DNA of 43,283 nucleotides from Oscillospiraceae bacterium (lineage in GTDB: Bacteria; Bacillota; Clostridia; Oscillospirales; Acutalibacteraceae), in NCBI GenBank assembly GCA_015066365.1, contig SVON01000014.1, positions 1-43,283 of the forward strand. The letters run 5' to 3'. A model generated the notes under the pieces. The model was not told the DNA's origin. It saw only the letters and a program-made list of their open reading frames with translations, and searched no databases. This document shows, in pieces, positions 22,467-30,954 of the stretch; the first letter of the stretch is position 1, and every line of letters starts with the position of its first letter. The translations under genes and the position numbers were made by a program.

Positions 22467-25400
22467 ATGGCGCTGTATTCGCTGAAAAAAATCAGTCTGC
22501 TGGCGGAGAATCGCCAGGCCTATCTACGGGGCATCGGTGCCTATGACGCCGGGTGCGTGAAGGAGCTGACCGTACGCCCTGACCCGGTGTATGCCGGACG
22601 GCTCACCGCGCGGGTGGAGGAGCCCTCCGCCGGCTATCAGGTGGAGGTGGGCTTTGACGCCGTCGGTGAGGTGGAGCACATCCACTGCGGCTGCAGCCGT
22701 TATCGGGCTACCCACAAGGCCTGTAAGCACCTTGTGGCGGCGCTGGTCTACAAATACTACGTGGATATGGCCGGCGGAAGCACCACCGCCCCTGCCTCAG
22801 CATCCGCCCCCACCGAGGATCCGGTGGCAACCCTGCTCATCGACCGGTATCGCGCGGCCCGTCGGGTACACCTGACGGTGGCGGAGGGGGAGACCCCCGG
22901 CGTGGTGCTCACCCCCCGTCTGCACCTGACCGGCAGCACCCCTCTGCTTACCTTTACGGTGGGACGCGAAAAGCCCTATCTGATCAAGAATCTGGCTCGG
23001 TTTGCCGGGTGGATGGAGCGGGGTGAATCGGTGGACTACGGACGGGATCTGACCCTGCTCCACCACCGGGACGCCTTTCTGGCGGAAAGCCGCCCTCTGC
23101 TGGATTTTCTGTTGGCAGAGGTGGCGGCGATCACCGCCCAGCCGGGTGCGGCGTCCCCCTTTGGGGTGGGGGAGTTGCCCCTGACCGGCGGGGCGTTTGA
23201 TCGGTTTTTTAAGCTGTTGCAGGGGGCGGGACTCACCGTCTATGCCCCCGATGGAGAGCGACGGGTGACCCTCACCGAGGGTACCCCCACCCTGATCCTT
23301 ACCGTAGAGCGGGAGGGGGAGGGAGTACGGCTGTTTGGGGACGAGGTGCTGCCTTTGTTCGGTGCCCGACGGCTGTATCTTCTGTATAAGGGCAAACTCT
23401 ACCGCACCACCACCGATTATACCCGGCGGATGGGGGAGTGGGTGCGCGCCACTTCCCGGCGGCGCAAGGGCATTGTGGTGTCCGCCGAGCAGCTGCCGGC
23501 GTTCTGCTCCGGTGTGTTGGCGGTTCTGCGCCCCTTCGTCACCCTGCAGGGGGATGCGGCGATCCTGGACCGCCATACCCCCACCGCCCCGGACATCGGG
23601 GTGGAGTTGGATCGGTTGCCGGACGGTACCGTGACCGCGCAGGTGACCTTTTCCTACGGCGGTCAGACGGTGGGCTACGACACCGCCCCCCAACCCTGGC
23701 AGGATCCGTTGGCGGAGCTGCCGGTACGGTTGGTGTTGGACGAGTATTTTACCGGACGGTTGGGGTCGGATACCCTCACCGCCCGGATGGACGATGCCCA
23801 GTGGTACGGCTTTCTCACCCAGGGGTTGCCCCGGTTGGCCGGTCGGGCCACGGTCACCCAGACCGACGGCTTCCGCCGGCAGGGGTTGGCTCCGGTGCCG
23901 AAGATCCGCCTGGGTGCCAGTCTGGTGGAGGACCTGATCGAAATGACGGTGGATCTGCAGGACCTCAATCCGGCGGAGCTTTCCGGCATCCTCACCGGCT
24001 ATCGACAGCATCAGCCCTTCCACCGTCTGCGGGACGGACGGCTGATGCCGCTCACCGACGGGGCGTTGGCAGACCTGTCCGATCTGATGGAGGGTTTGGC
24101 ACTCAGCGCCAAGGAGTTGGCCACCGGCAAGGTGGCTTTGCCCCGGTATCGGGCGCTGTATCTGGACAGCGTGCTGGGACGGCAGGAGGGACACCGTGAT
24201 CGGCTGTTTTTACAGCTGGTGGAACGCCACCGCCAAGCCGCCTCGGCTAAATACGAGGTGCCGGAGGTTCTGCAGGGGGTACTGCGCGGCTATCAGCGGG
24301 CGGGATACCGTTGGCTGAGAACGATGGAGGAAATGGGCTTTGGCGGTATCCTGGCCGACGAGATGGGTCTGGGCAAAACCGTACAGATGATCGCTCTGTT
24401 TGAGAACGCCAGAGAGCGGGGGGTGACGGCGCCCTCGCTGGTGGTGTGCCCCACCTCGGTGGTGCTGAACTGGGAGCGGGAGATGGCCCGCTTTGCCCCT
24501 CAGTTGCGGGTGCTGTGCGTCATCGGTGACGCCGCCCAGCGACGCCGCCGGCTGGAGACGGTGGCCGACTACGACGTGGTGGTCACCTCCTACGACATAC
24601 TCAAGCGGGACGTGGTGCAGTACCGGGACCTCACCTTCCACTATCACGTGCTGGATGAGGCCCAGTATATCAAGAACAGCGCGACCCAGAATGCCCGCGC
24701 GGTCAAATCCATTCATTCTGCCCAGCGGTTTGCCCTCACCGGTACCCCGGTGGAGAACCGGCTGGGGGAACTGTGGAGCATCTTTGATTTTCTGATGCCG
24801 GGCTTTTTGTATACCTATCCGAAATTCCGCTCCCGGTTTGAGCAACCCATCCTCAAGCAGGAGGACAACCGGGTGCTGAAACGGCTGGGGGAACTGGTGT
24901 CCCCCTTTATCCTGCGGCGGTTAAAGCAACAGGTGCTCACCGAGCTGCCCCCCAAGACCGAGCGGGTGCTTCCGGCGGAGATGGAGCGGCCTCAGCGCCA
25001 GGTGTATCTTGCCGCCATCAAGGATCTGCGGCGGCAGTTATCCGGTAGTGGCAAGCTGACCGGACGGCAACGGATGACGGTGCTGGCTCACCTGACCCGC
25101 CTGCGCCAGATCTGTTGCGATCCCCGGCTGTGCTGTGAGGGCTACACCGGGCAGAGCGGCAAGCTGGATGCCTGCATTGACCTGCTGCGGGAGGCTTCTG
25201 CCGGTGGACATAAGGTGTTGCTGTTCTCCCAGTTCACCTCTATGTTAGCCCTAATCAAACGGCGTCTGGAGGAGGAGAGCATCCCCCACTACGTGTTGCA
25301 GGGCTCCACCCCCAAAGAGGAGCGGGCCCGGCTGGTGGACGTATTCAACCGGGACAAGACCCCGGTGTTTCTGATTTCGCTGAAGGCCGGCGGCGTAGGC

Positions 25401-25664
25401 CTGAATCTCACCGGGGCGGATATGGTCATCCACTACGACCCCTGGTGGAATCTGGCGGTGGAGAATCAGGCCACCGACCGGGCCCACCGCATCGGGCAGA
25501 AGAATCCGGTGCAGGTGGTGCGGCTGATTGCCAAGGACACCATTGAGGAGAAGATCCTGGCTATGCAGGAGAGTAAATGGTTGCTGGCGGAGCAGGTGGT
25601 GGGCAACAAGACCCCCGCGGTTACCGACCTGACGGTGGAGGAACTGCTGGAACTGTTGGAATAA
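22467..25664 (+). CDS. SNF2-family ATPase with N-terminal SWIM zinc finger
   Basis: 1065 aa from the ATG at 22467 (AAGGGGG site). Earlier in-frame starts fall in or before the promoter. A SWIM finger lies at about 73-93 (CGCSRY...ACKHLVAAL, a CxC...CxH ligand set). A ~500-residue middle region matches the SNF2-associated part of bacterial homologues. The ATPase core follows: Walker A DEMGLGKT near 631, DEAQ box near 730, TGTPVENRLGELWSIFDF, then the second RecA lobe with LLFSQFT near 917, SLKAGGVGLNLTGAD and TDRAHRIGQ near 1003. Such proteins translocate on double-stranded DNA or remodel protein-DNA complexes. The bacterial role is unclear. It is monocistronic, and no methylase, nuclease or defence gene is beside it. 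Confidence 0.95.
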   Translation: MALYSLKKISLLAENRQAYLRGIGAYDAGCVKELTVRPDPVYAGRLTARVEEPSAGYQVEVGFDAVGEVEHIHCGCSRYRATHKACKHLVAALVYKYYVDMAGGSTTAPASASAPTEDPVATLLIDRYRAARRVHLTVAEGETPGVVLTPRLHLTGSTPLLTFTVGREKPYLIKNLARFAGWMERGESVDYGRDLTLLHHRDAFLAESRPLLDFLLAEVAAITAQPGAASPFGVGELPLTGGAFDRFFKLLQGAGLTVYAPDGERRVTLTEGTPTLILTVEREGEGVRLFGDEVLPLFGARRLYLLYKGKLYRTTTDYTRRMGEWVRATSRRRKGIVVSAEQLPAFCSGVLAVLRPFVTLQGDAAILDRHTPTAPDIGVELDRLPDGTVTAQVTFSYGGQTVGYDTAPQPWQDPLAELPVRLVLDEYFTGRLGSDTLTARMDDAQWYGFLTQGLPRLAGRATVTQTDGFRRQGLAPVPKIRLGASLVEDLIEMTVDLQDLNPAELSGILTGYRQHQPFHRLRDGRLMPLTDGALADLSDLMEGLALSAKELATGKVALPRYRALYLDSVLGRQEGHRDRLFLQLVERHRQAASAKYEVPEVLQGVLRGYQRAGYRWLRTMEEMGFGGILADEMGLGKTVQMIALFENARERGVTAPSLVVCPTSVVLNWEREMARFAPQLRVLCVIGDAAQRRRRLETVADYDVVVTSYDILKRDVVQYRDLTFHYHVLDEAQYIKNSATQNARAVKSIHSAQRFALTGTPVENRLGELWSIFDFLMPGFLYTYPKFRSRFEQPILKQEDNRVLKRLGELVSPFILRRLKQQVLTELPPKTERVLPAEMERPQRQVYLAAIKDLRRQLSGSGKLTGRQRMTVLAHLTRLRQICCDPRLCCEGYTGQSGKLDACIDLLREASAGGHKVLLFSQFTSMLALIKRRLEEESIPHYVLQGSTPKEERARLVDVFNRDKTPVFLISLKAGGVGLNLTGADMVIHYDPWWNLAVENQATDRAHRIGQKNPVQVVRLIAKDTIEEKILAMQESKWLLAEQVVGNKTPAVTDLTVEELLELLE

Positions 25665-25668
25665 ATAA

Positions 25669-25703
25669 AAAAAGAGCCGAGGCATCCGCCTCGGCTCTTT
25701 TTT
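25669..25703. terminator. Bidirectional terminator between the SNF2 and lipoprotein genes
   Basis: AAAAAAGAGCCGAGGC and GCCTCGGCTCTTTTTT form a perfect stem with a short loop (ATCC) and runs on both sides. Confidence 0.95.
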
Positions 25704-25713
25704 ATTGTATGGG

Positions 25714-26433
25714 TTAGCGGCGGGTGAAGGTGATGGTGCCTGCGGGCACCTCATCGCCATTCATTTCCAAAACCGTGATCTTGGTTCCGTCGTAATGAAG
25801 CTTCATATACTTGTTTTCGTCCCGTGCAGAGGTGTTGGACCAAGTATACAGTTTGCCGTTCTCAAGGACGTAATTGGACTCTTTGCTTTTCTCCAGTTCC
25901 TCCGGCAGCTGGGTGAGCATCTTATCAATGGAGAGATTGAAGAGGGTGGCAGTGGTTTCGAGTTTCGCGTCCAGGGTGGTGCCTTGCTCAGCGGCCTCAG
26001 CCTCCAGCTGCTCCCGGGTCTTGTTCTGCGCCTTCATCATCAGGGAGATCCACCGTTCTTTGTCCTTTAGGAGATCCCGCATAACGTTAAACATATTCTC
26101 CATACAGGTGGTGATGGACGGCACGTCAAAAATCAGTTTACCATCGGCGGTAAAGGTGACGTCGATTTCTTCCTTGGGTAACTGAAGCTCTTCGAGAAGC
26201 TGCTCCATCCCGGCAAAGTTCGATCCTCCGCTGTTCAGCTTTGTATAGGCGATTGCATCCATATGGAAGGTCCAGTTACCGGCCAGCACATCGGCGGACA
26301 GCGGTTGGGACGCACCTGAGGGGGAGGCGTCATCCGGGTTTTGGGTCAGGCTGAGGGGCTCCTCCGAGCCACAACCGCAGGCCAGGGTGACCAACATCAG
26401 CACGGACAGGAATAAGGCGATAAAACGTTTCAT
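25714..26433 (-). CDS. Lipoprotein of unknown function
   Basis: 239 aa from the ATG at 26433 (GGAGG site). The 22-codon upstream extension has none. The N-terminus MKRFIALFLSVLMLVTLACG is a lipoprotein signal, with Cys at about residues 19 and 21. The exact lipidated Cys is uncertain because the box is atypical. The mature protein starts with a Ser/Pro-rich linker (to ~50), then AGNWTFHMDAIAYTKLN, a helical middle (~100-165) and a beta-like end with KLHYDGTKITVLEMNG. This resembles extracytoplasmic lipoproteins that test a small compact fold, but I do not recognise the family. Downstream of nagA on the same strand with a possible promoter between them. Confidence 0.82.
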   Translation of the reverse strand: MKRFIALFLSVLMLVTLACGCGSEEPLSLTQNPDDASPSGASQPLSADVLAGNWTFHMDAIAYTKLNSGGSNFAGMEQLLEELQLPKEEIDVTFTADGKLIFDVPSITTCMENMFNVMRDLLKDKERWISLMMKAQNKTREQLEAEAAEQGTTLDAKLETTATLFNLSIDKMLTQLPEELEKSKESNYVLENGKLYTWSNTSARDENKYMKLHYDGTKITVLEMNGDEVPAGTITFTRR

Positions 26434-26456
26434 TTTGCATTCCTCCTTTTTTAGCA

Positions 26457-26485
26457 AATATAGCATATAATTCTTCAAAATACAA
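26457..26485 (-). promoter_or_regulatory. Possible promoter of the lipoprotein gene
   Basis: Read on the minus strand, TTGTAT (26485-26480), a 17-bp spacer, and TATATT (26462-26457), in a very AT-rich stretch between nagA and the lipoprotein. Confidence 0.5.
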
Positions 26486-26499
26486 TAGTTTTTTTGCAT

Positions 26500-27621
26500 T
26501 TACACGGGATAGACGGTTTCTCCGCCCAATACGGTGGCGGTGACGTCAAACCCCTTGTTGGTGATGACCATATCGGCGTCGCACCCCACGGTCAGCGCCC
26601 CCTTTTGCTTTGCCAGACCCAGGACGGCGGCGGGGTGGCGGGTAGCGCAGTTGACACATTCCCAAAGGGGCAGGTGGGTGGTCTCATAGAAATGCTTCAG
26701 GTTGCGCATCAGCGTTCCGGCGCTGCCGGCCAGGGTGCCGTCTTTGCGGCGGCAGAGGGTGCCGTCGCTGACGACGGGGGCGCCGCCCAGGGTGTATTCC
26801 CCGGCGGGAAGCCCACCGGCAGCCAGACAATCGGTGATTAGGCAGAGGCGGTCACCCTTGATGCGCCACACCGGCGTATACAAAGCCGGGTGGACGTGGT
26901 GGTTATCTGCAATCAGCTCGCAGGTGACGGGGTTGTTCAACACCGCCCCCACCGCGCCGGGGGCACGGTGGCCAAGCCCGCTCATGGCGTTAAACAGATG
27001 GGTGGCGTGGGTGGCGCCGGCGTTGATACACGCCATCACCGTGTCGTAGTCGGCGGCGGTGTGCCCCACCGCCACGGTGATGCCCGCCGCGGTCAGTGCC
27101 CGCACCGCCTCAGCAGCACCCGGCCACTCCGGGGCGACGGTGGCAAGCCGGATCACGTCGGCATAGGGAACCATCCGCGTCGGGTCGGGCGGGATGGCGT
27201 AGGCCGGGTCCTGGGCACCGCACTTAGCGGGGCTGACAAAGGGACCCTCGGCGTTCACGCCCAAGAGAGTGGGACAGCCACTCATGGCCACACGGCAATT
27301 CTCCCACGCGGCTCTCAGCGTGGCGGGGTCTGCCGTCATGGTGGTGGCCAGAAACCCGGTGACGCCGGTTTTCAGCAGAGCACCGCTCATCTGCACCAGC
27401 TCTTCGGCGGTGGCGGTGGTGGCGTCCACCCCGGCATAGCCGTGGACGTGCAGGTCGATGAGCCCCGGCATCACGTAGCCGCCCTTGGCATCCACGGGCG
27501 TGGCGTCGTCAGGGACTTGTTCCGGCGGCACGATGGCTTCAATTTTATGGGAGTAGAGCAGAACCTGCCCCTCCGCTACGCCGTCCGGCAACACCAGCCG
27601 GCCGTTGACGATGGCGTTCAT
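26500..27621 (-). CDS. nagA: N-acetylglucosamine-6-phosphate deacetylase
   Basis: 373 aa from the ATG at 27621, with an AGAGGTGA site. The GTG three codons earlier touches that site. Converts GlcNAc-6-phosphate to glucosamine-6-phosphate plus acetate, feeding amino sugars into glycolysis or cell-wall precursor synthesis. Amidohydrolase motifs in order: PGLIDLHVHGYAGVDA (metal HxH), NAEGPFVSP (metal Glu), VGHTAADYD, ATHLFNAMSGLGHRAPG, DNHHVHP, and the catalytic Asp in LITDCLAAGG. No nagB or PTS gene is adjacent, so it may act on wall-recycling or host-glycan GlcNAc. Own promoter at 27663-27691. Confidence 0.95.
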   Translation of the reverse strand: MNAIVNGRLVLPDGVAEGQVLLYSHKIEAIVPPEQVPDDATPVDAKGGYVMPGLIDLHVHGYAGVDATTATAEELVQMSGALLKTGVTGFLATTMTADPATLRAAWENCRVAMSGCPTLLGVNAEGPFVSPAKCGAQDPAYAIPPDPTRMVPYADVIRLATVAPEWPGAAEAVRALTAAGITVAVGHTAADYDTVMACINAGATHATHLFNAMSGLGHRAPGAVGAVLNNPVTCELIADNHHVHPALYTPVWRIKGDRLCLITDCLAAGGLPAGEYTLGGAPVVSDGTLCRRKDGTLAGSAGTLMRNLKHFYETTHLPLWECVNCATRHPAAVLGLAKQKGALTVGCDADMVITNKGFDVTATVLGGETVYPV

Positions 27622-27662
27622 CCGCCTCACCTCTTTTCTTTAGGGTTTCATAACTCCCCCTT

Positions 27663-27691
27663 ATCATAAAACGCCCACCGCGCTCTGTCAA
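27663..27691 (-). promoter_or_regulatory. Promoter of nagA
   Basis: Read on the minus strand, TTGACA (27691-27686), a 17-bp spacer, and TATGAT (27668-27663). Confidence 0.8.
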
Positions 27692-27763
27692 GAAGCGGGG
27701 CGCTTTTTTATAATTTCGGTACGAAAACGGTCTATTTGACGGATGAAAAACCCATAAAAACAG

Positions 27764-27782
27764 CAGAAATATATGATTTCTG
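27764..27782. promoter_or_regulatory. Inverted repeat upstream of the sugar operon promoter, candidate operator
   Basis: CAGAAAT-ATATG-ATTTCTG is a perfect 7-bp inverted repeat ending 13 bp before the -35 box at 27796. This is a typical position for an activator or repressor. The AraC regulator encoded at the operon end is one candidate ligand, although AraC sites are more often direct repeats. Confidence 0.5.
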
Positions 27783-27795
27783 TCGCAAAAAAGAC

Positions 27796-27824
27796 TTGGA
27801 AAAAGGTTTTTGTTGCTCTATAAT
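27796..27824 (+). promoter_or_regulatory. Promoter of the oxidoreductase-isomerase operon
   Basis: TTGGAA at 27796-27801, a 17-bp spacer, and TATAAT at 27819-27824. Confidence 0.75.
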
Positions 27825-27855
27825 GGTAATAAAGACAGCCAAAGGAGGCAGGTTT

Positions 27856-28902
27856 ATGCAACACAAATTAGCCATTGTTGGTCTGGGCGGTATGGGCTCC
27901 TGGCACGTGAACCATCTGGAGAAGATGGGCAACCCGGTGGTGGCCGGTATCTGGGACATCCGAGAGTGCCGTCGGGAATACGCCCGTAACCGCGGTCTGC
28001 ACGTGTATGAGAGCTTGGAGGACCTGCTGGCGGACGGCGAGGTGGAGGTGGTGCTGGTCGCCACCCCCAACGATCAGCATAAGCCCATCGCCATACAGGC
28101 TCTGCAGGCGGGCAAGCACGTCATCTGCGAAAAGCCGGTGACCCTGACCGTGGCGGATCTGGAAGAGATGAAGGAGGCCGCCGAAAAAGCCGGAAAATTT
28201 CTGACGGTGCACCAAAACCGCCGTTGGGACAGAGGTTATCACCTGCTGAAATGGGCGTTGGGAGAAGGAATGTTGGGTCCCATCCACCGCATTGAGAGCC
28301 GGGTCCACGGTGCCCACGGCATCCCCGGCGATTGGCGCCAAGACCCCAAGCAGGGCGGCGGTATGGTATACGACTGGGGCATTCACCTGCTGGATCAGGC
28401 GGTGATGCTGTTCCCGGAGGCGAAGATCAAATCCGTCTATGCTACCCTCAATTACGTCACAAACCTGGACGCCGATGACGGTTTTTTTGTGGACCTAACG
28501 TTTGATAACGGTGTCCATTATCACGTGGACGTGGGTACCAGTAACTTCATCACCCTGCCCCGGTGGATGATTTTGGGGCAGGACGGCACCATGTGGATGG
28601 ATAACTGGGGCAACGATGCCCGCATCGTCTGCGCCAAGGGCAAGGACGATCAGGACGTGCAACCGGTGATCACCTCGGCGGGACTAACCAAGACCATGGC
28701 ACCCCGCCGGGAGGACACCATCCAGGAGGTGACCATCCCCGACCTGTGGCCGGATATGACCGAGTATTACCGCAATATCGTGGAGCATCTGGAGGGGAGA
28801 GCCGACCTGTACGTGACCCCGGACCAGATGACCCGGGTGATGAAGCTCATGGAGGCGGTGTTCACCTCCGCTAAGACGGGGCGGGTAATTGAGTTTGAAT
28901 AA
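27856..28902 (+). CDS. Gfo/Idh/MocA-family NAD(P)-dependent oxidoreductase
   Basis: 348 aa from the ATG at 27856 (AAAGGAGG site). The upstream frame covers the promoter and is rejected. N-terminal Rossmann fold with VGLGGMGSWH, then ATPNDQHKPIAIQAL and the family CEKPVTLT motif (EKP lysine). C-terminal substrate domain: HQNRRWDRGY, GDWRQDPKQGGGMVYDWGIH, with the conserved DxGxH pair. Members oxidise or epimerise hydroxyl groups on sugars or inositols. The following gene is a TIM-barrel isomerase, a pairing typical of myo-inositol-like or uncommon-sugar degradation. Substrate not assignable. 20 bp upstream of the isomerase. Confidence 0.93.
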   Translation: MQHKLAIVGLGGMGSWHVNHLEKMGNPVVAGIWDIRECRREYARNRGLHVYESLEDLLADGEVEVVLVATPNDQHKPIAIQALQAGKHVICEKPVTLTVADLEEMKEAAEKAGKFLTVHQNRRWDRGYHLLKWALGEGMLGPIHRIESRVHGAHGIPGDWRQDPKQGGGMVYDWGIHLLDQAVMLFPEAKIKSVYATLNYVTNLDADDGFFVDLTFDNGVHYHVDVGTSNFITLPRWMILGQDGTMWMDNWGNDARIVCAKGKDDQDVQPVITSAGLTKTMAPRREDTIQEVTIPDLWPDMTEYYRNIVEHLEGRADLYVTPDQMTRVMKLMEAVFTSAKTGRVIEFE

Positions 28903-28922
28903 GATTTGAGAGGAGTATTTTT

Positions 28923-29687
28923 ATGAAACAGTTTCCCGTTGCCATTCAGGTGTATTCCATCCGCGATGCCGCTGAGGCGGATTTTGTGCAGTGTATGAAG
29001 GACATCAAAGCCATGGGCTACAGCGGCGTGGAGTTGGCGGGCACCTACGGGATGACCGCCGTGGAAATCAAGAAGATTTTGGACGAGGTGGGCCTTGCCC
29101 TGGTCAGCGCCCACGTGGGGGCGGATCTGATGTGGGACGATGCGCTGATGGCGGACTATGCCGCCACCGGAATGAAATACATCGCCGTGCCCTGGTTCCA
29201 CAAGCCTACCGACCAGACTTTTCTGGCAGACAACATCGAAAAGTTCCGGGTGCTGGGCGAGCGATGCAAAAGCTTTGGTCTGCAACTGGGTTACCATAAC
29301 CACGACTTTGAGCTGGAGACTGTTCCCGGCGGCGCTAAGTGCGCTCTGGAGGCATATTACGACGAGATTCCCGCCGACCTGCTGAAAACACAGCTTGACC
29401 TGTGCTGGGTCAAGGTGGGCGGTAAGGACCCGGTGGAGTTCTTGCGTCGGTTCCCCGGTCGCGCCCCCACGGTGCACATCAAGGATTATAGCGGCACCTT
29501 TGGGGCAGAGGATTTTCAGTTGTGCCCGGTGGGCGAGGGGAGTCAGGATGTGAAGGGTCTGTTGGAGGCCGCCGAGGCGGTGGGTACCGAGTGGGTCATC
29601 GTCGAGCAGGATCACGCCAACGGGGGACGCACCCAGATGGAGTGCGCCAAGATAAGCATCGAGTATCTGCTGTCTGTGATGAACTAA
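28923..29687 (+). CDS. Sugar phosphate isomerase/epimerase (xylose-isomerase-like TIM barrel)
   Basis: 254 aa with an AGAGGAG site. Opens with AIQVYSIRDA, a signature of the AP-endonuclease-2-like sugar isomerase family, then MGYSGVELAGTYG, VSAHVGADLMWDD, LGYHNHDFELE, QLDLCWVKVGGKDP, THI-like VHIKDYSG, and EQDHANGG near the end. Glu, Asp, His and Glu metal ligands are in the expected places (VELAG, DLCW, VHIKD, EQD). Reversible aldose-ketose isomerisation or epimerisation is expected, probably on the product of the oxidoreductase just upstream. Confidence 0.92.
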   Translation: MKQFPVAIQVYSIRDAAEADFVQCMKDIKAMGYSGVELAGTYGMTAVEIKKILDEVGLALVSAHVGADLMWDDALMADYAATGMKYIAVPWFHKPTDQTFLADNIEKFRVLGERCKSFGLQLGYHNHDFELETVPGGAKCALEAYYDEIPADLLKTQLDLCWVKVGGKDPVEFLRRFPGRAPTVHIKDYSGTFGAEDFQLCPVGEGSQDVKGLLEAAEAVGTEWVIVEQDHANGGRTQMECAKISIEYLLSVMN

Positions 29688-29700
29688 AGAGGATGCGCCT

Positions 29701-29864
29701 ATGGCCGACAGGCAAGCCCGTTTCAAAGAGAGCTTAGATAGCGTTGTCATCGGTGCGGGATGGATCGCCGAGGTCACATCGTCTATAACCAGGCCATCCT
29801 CGATGGCATCGTCAAGTCCAACGAGCTGGGCCACGAAATCACAATCGAGATCCCTGAGATCTAA
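29701..29864 (+). pseudogene. Remnant of a second Gfo/Idh/MocA oxidoreductase with a large internal deletion
   Basis: From the ATG at 29701 (AGAGGATG upstream) the frame reads to SVVIGAGWIAE, the Rossmann start of this family. At about 29769-29772 homology moves to the -1 frame, reading RGHIVYNQAILDGIVKSNEL then GHEITIEIPEI and a stop at 29862-29864, which looks like the C-terminal end of the same family. About 300 central residues are missing and the two ends are out of frame. It lies between an isomerase and an AraC gene, where an intact oxidoreductase would fit. The intact first oxidoreductase at 27856 may cover its role. A short functional peptide cannot be excluded. Confidence 0.7.
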
Positions 29865-29878
29865 AAGGCAGGTGCGGT

Positions 29879-30721
29879 ATGCCCAATCTGGCGTATTATG
29901 AAAAGAAAGTGCTTAGTGACAAGGTGCTCCCTGTCCAGTTGGCGGTCAATGAGGCCGACGGGTGCCGGGAGATCTTTCCGGTCCATTGGCACGAGCATCT
30001 GGAGATGCACTATATTCTTTCCGGCGGGGGCACCTTTCACATCGACCAGCAGCTCTATCACGTCCAGGCTGGTGACCTGATCATCGCCAACCGGAGCGAG
30101 ATGCACGCCGGTTACAGTACCGCCACCCCCTACAAGGCGTGGCTGTTGGTGTTTGACCCGGCGGACGTAGCCGGGGGGCTCTTGGAGGATAACGCCCGGT
30201 TTCAGTCCCACATCCGCGGGGATGAAACGGTGCGCGGGCTGATCGGCCGGATGATGGAGGAGCACAGCCGCGGAGCAGAGGGGTACGACCATCTTTGCCG
30301 GGCTCTGGTGACCGAACTCTTAGTGTATCTCAGCCGCAACTACCGTACCGAGACCCTGTCCCTTCGGAGTGTCACCAAACGCCGCCGGGATCTGGAGCGG
30401 CTCGCCCCGGTACTCCGGTATATTGAGCAAAACTACGCTGAGCCGATTGCGGTGGGGCAACTGGCCGGGATGCTGTGCCTGAGCACCGACCGGATGGGCC
30501 ATCTGTTCCACGAGGGGGTGGGCCTGTCCCCGCTTCAGTATATCAACGAGATCCGCCTGCGTAAGGCGATGAGCCTGCTGACCACCGGCGAGTATACCGT
30601 CACCGAGGTGGCGCTGGCGGTGGGGTTTGCGGACTATAACCACTTCGGTCGCCTGTTCCGCCGTCGCTACGGCTGCACGCCGAATCAGGTGAGAAGAGGA
30701 AAAGTGGAAGAACCCCAGTAG
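29879..30721 (+). CDS. AraC-family transcription regulator
   Basis: 280 aa, with GGCAGGTG ahead of the ATG. The N-terminal ~150 residues form a cupin-like ligand domain (FPVHWHEHLEMHYILSGGGT, AGDLIIANRSEMHAG). The C-terminal ~100 residues carry two helix-turn-helix units: VGQLAGMLCLSTDRMGHLFH, GLSPLQYINEIRLRKAMSLL, then VTEVALAVGFADYNHFGRLF and the closing RRYGCTPNQVR. Last gene of the sugar operon. It probably senses the substrate or an intermediate and activates the operon promoter. Terminator at 30777-30810. Confidence 0.93.
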   Translation: MPNLAYYEKKVLSDKVLPVQLAVNEADGCREIFPVHWHEHLEMHYILSGGGTFHIDQQLYHVQAGDLIIANRSEMHAGYSTATPYKAWLLVFDPADVAGGLLEDNARFQSHIRGDETVRGLIGRMMEEHSRGAEGYDHLCRALVTELLVYLSRNYRTETLSLRSVTKRRRDLERLAPVLRYIEQNYAEPIAVGQLAGMLCLSTDRMGHLFHEGVGLSPLQYINEIRLRKAMSLLTTGEYTVTEVALAVGFADYNHFGRLFRRRYGCTPNQVRRGKVEEPQ

Positions 30722-30776
30722 CCTCCCTCCTTGAGGGAGGTGGATTTTCGCCGCAGGCGAAAAGACGGAGGGAGTC
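30721..30776. repeat. Palindromic repeat element after the AraC gene
   Basis: Contains CCTCCCTC-CTT-GAGGGAGG and TTTTCGCC-GCA-GGCGAAAA and ends GACGGAGGGAGT. A related, longer element with the same closing GA(C)TGAGGGAGT is at 37462-37613. Non-coding interspersed repeat. Confidence 0.7.
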
Positions 30777-30810
30777 AAAAAAAGCCACCCCGGATGGGGT
30801 GGCTTTTTTG
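30777..30810 (+). terminator. Terminator of the sugar operon
   Basis: AAAAAAAGCCACCCC and GGGGTGGCTTTTTT form a perfect stem with a GGAT loop. Confidence 0.94.
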
Positions 30811-30849
30811 TGTGTGAAATACGATTTCGCAACAAGGTGGGATAGACCC

Positions 30850-30954
30850 TGTAGGGGCGGGGTCGCCCCGCCCGCAAACGGGACGGGGAACCCGTCCCCT
30901 ACAAGGCTAATTCGAGATCGGTGCAAGATGGTAGGGCGGATTCCATATCCGCCC
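30850..30954. repeat. Two TGTAGGGG-type interspersed palindromes
   Basis: Element one, 30850-30903, runs from TGTAGGGG to CCCCTACA and contains two internal GC-rich hairpins (GGGGCGGGGTCGCCCCGCCC region and GACGGGGAACCCGTC). Element two, ~30931-30954, is GTAGGGCGGAT...ATCCGCCC. The same TGTAGGGG...CCCCTACA frame recurs at 32499-32552 and a half-form at 37434-37460. Confidence 0.75.

Noticed and set aside
22797-24194. 465-codon frame antisense to the SNF2 gene
   Set aside because: Shadow of a GC-rich gene; no start signal and no recognisable domain.
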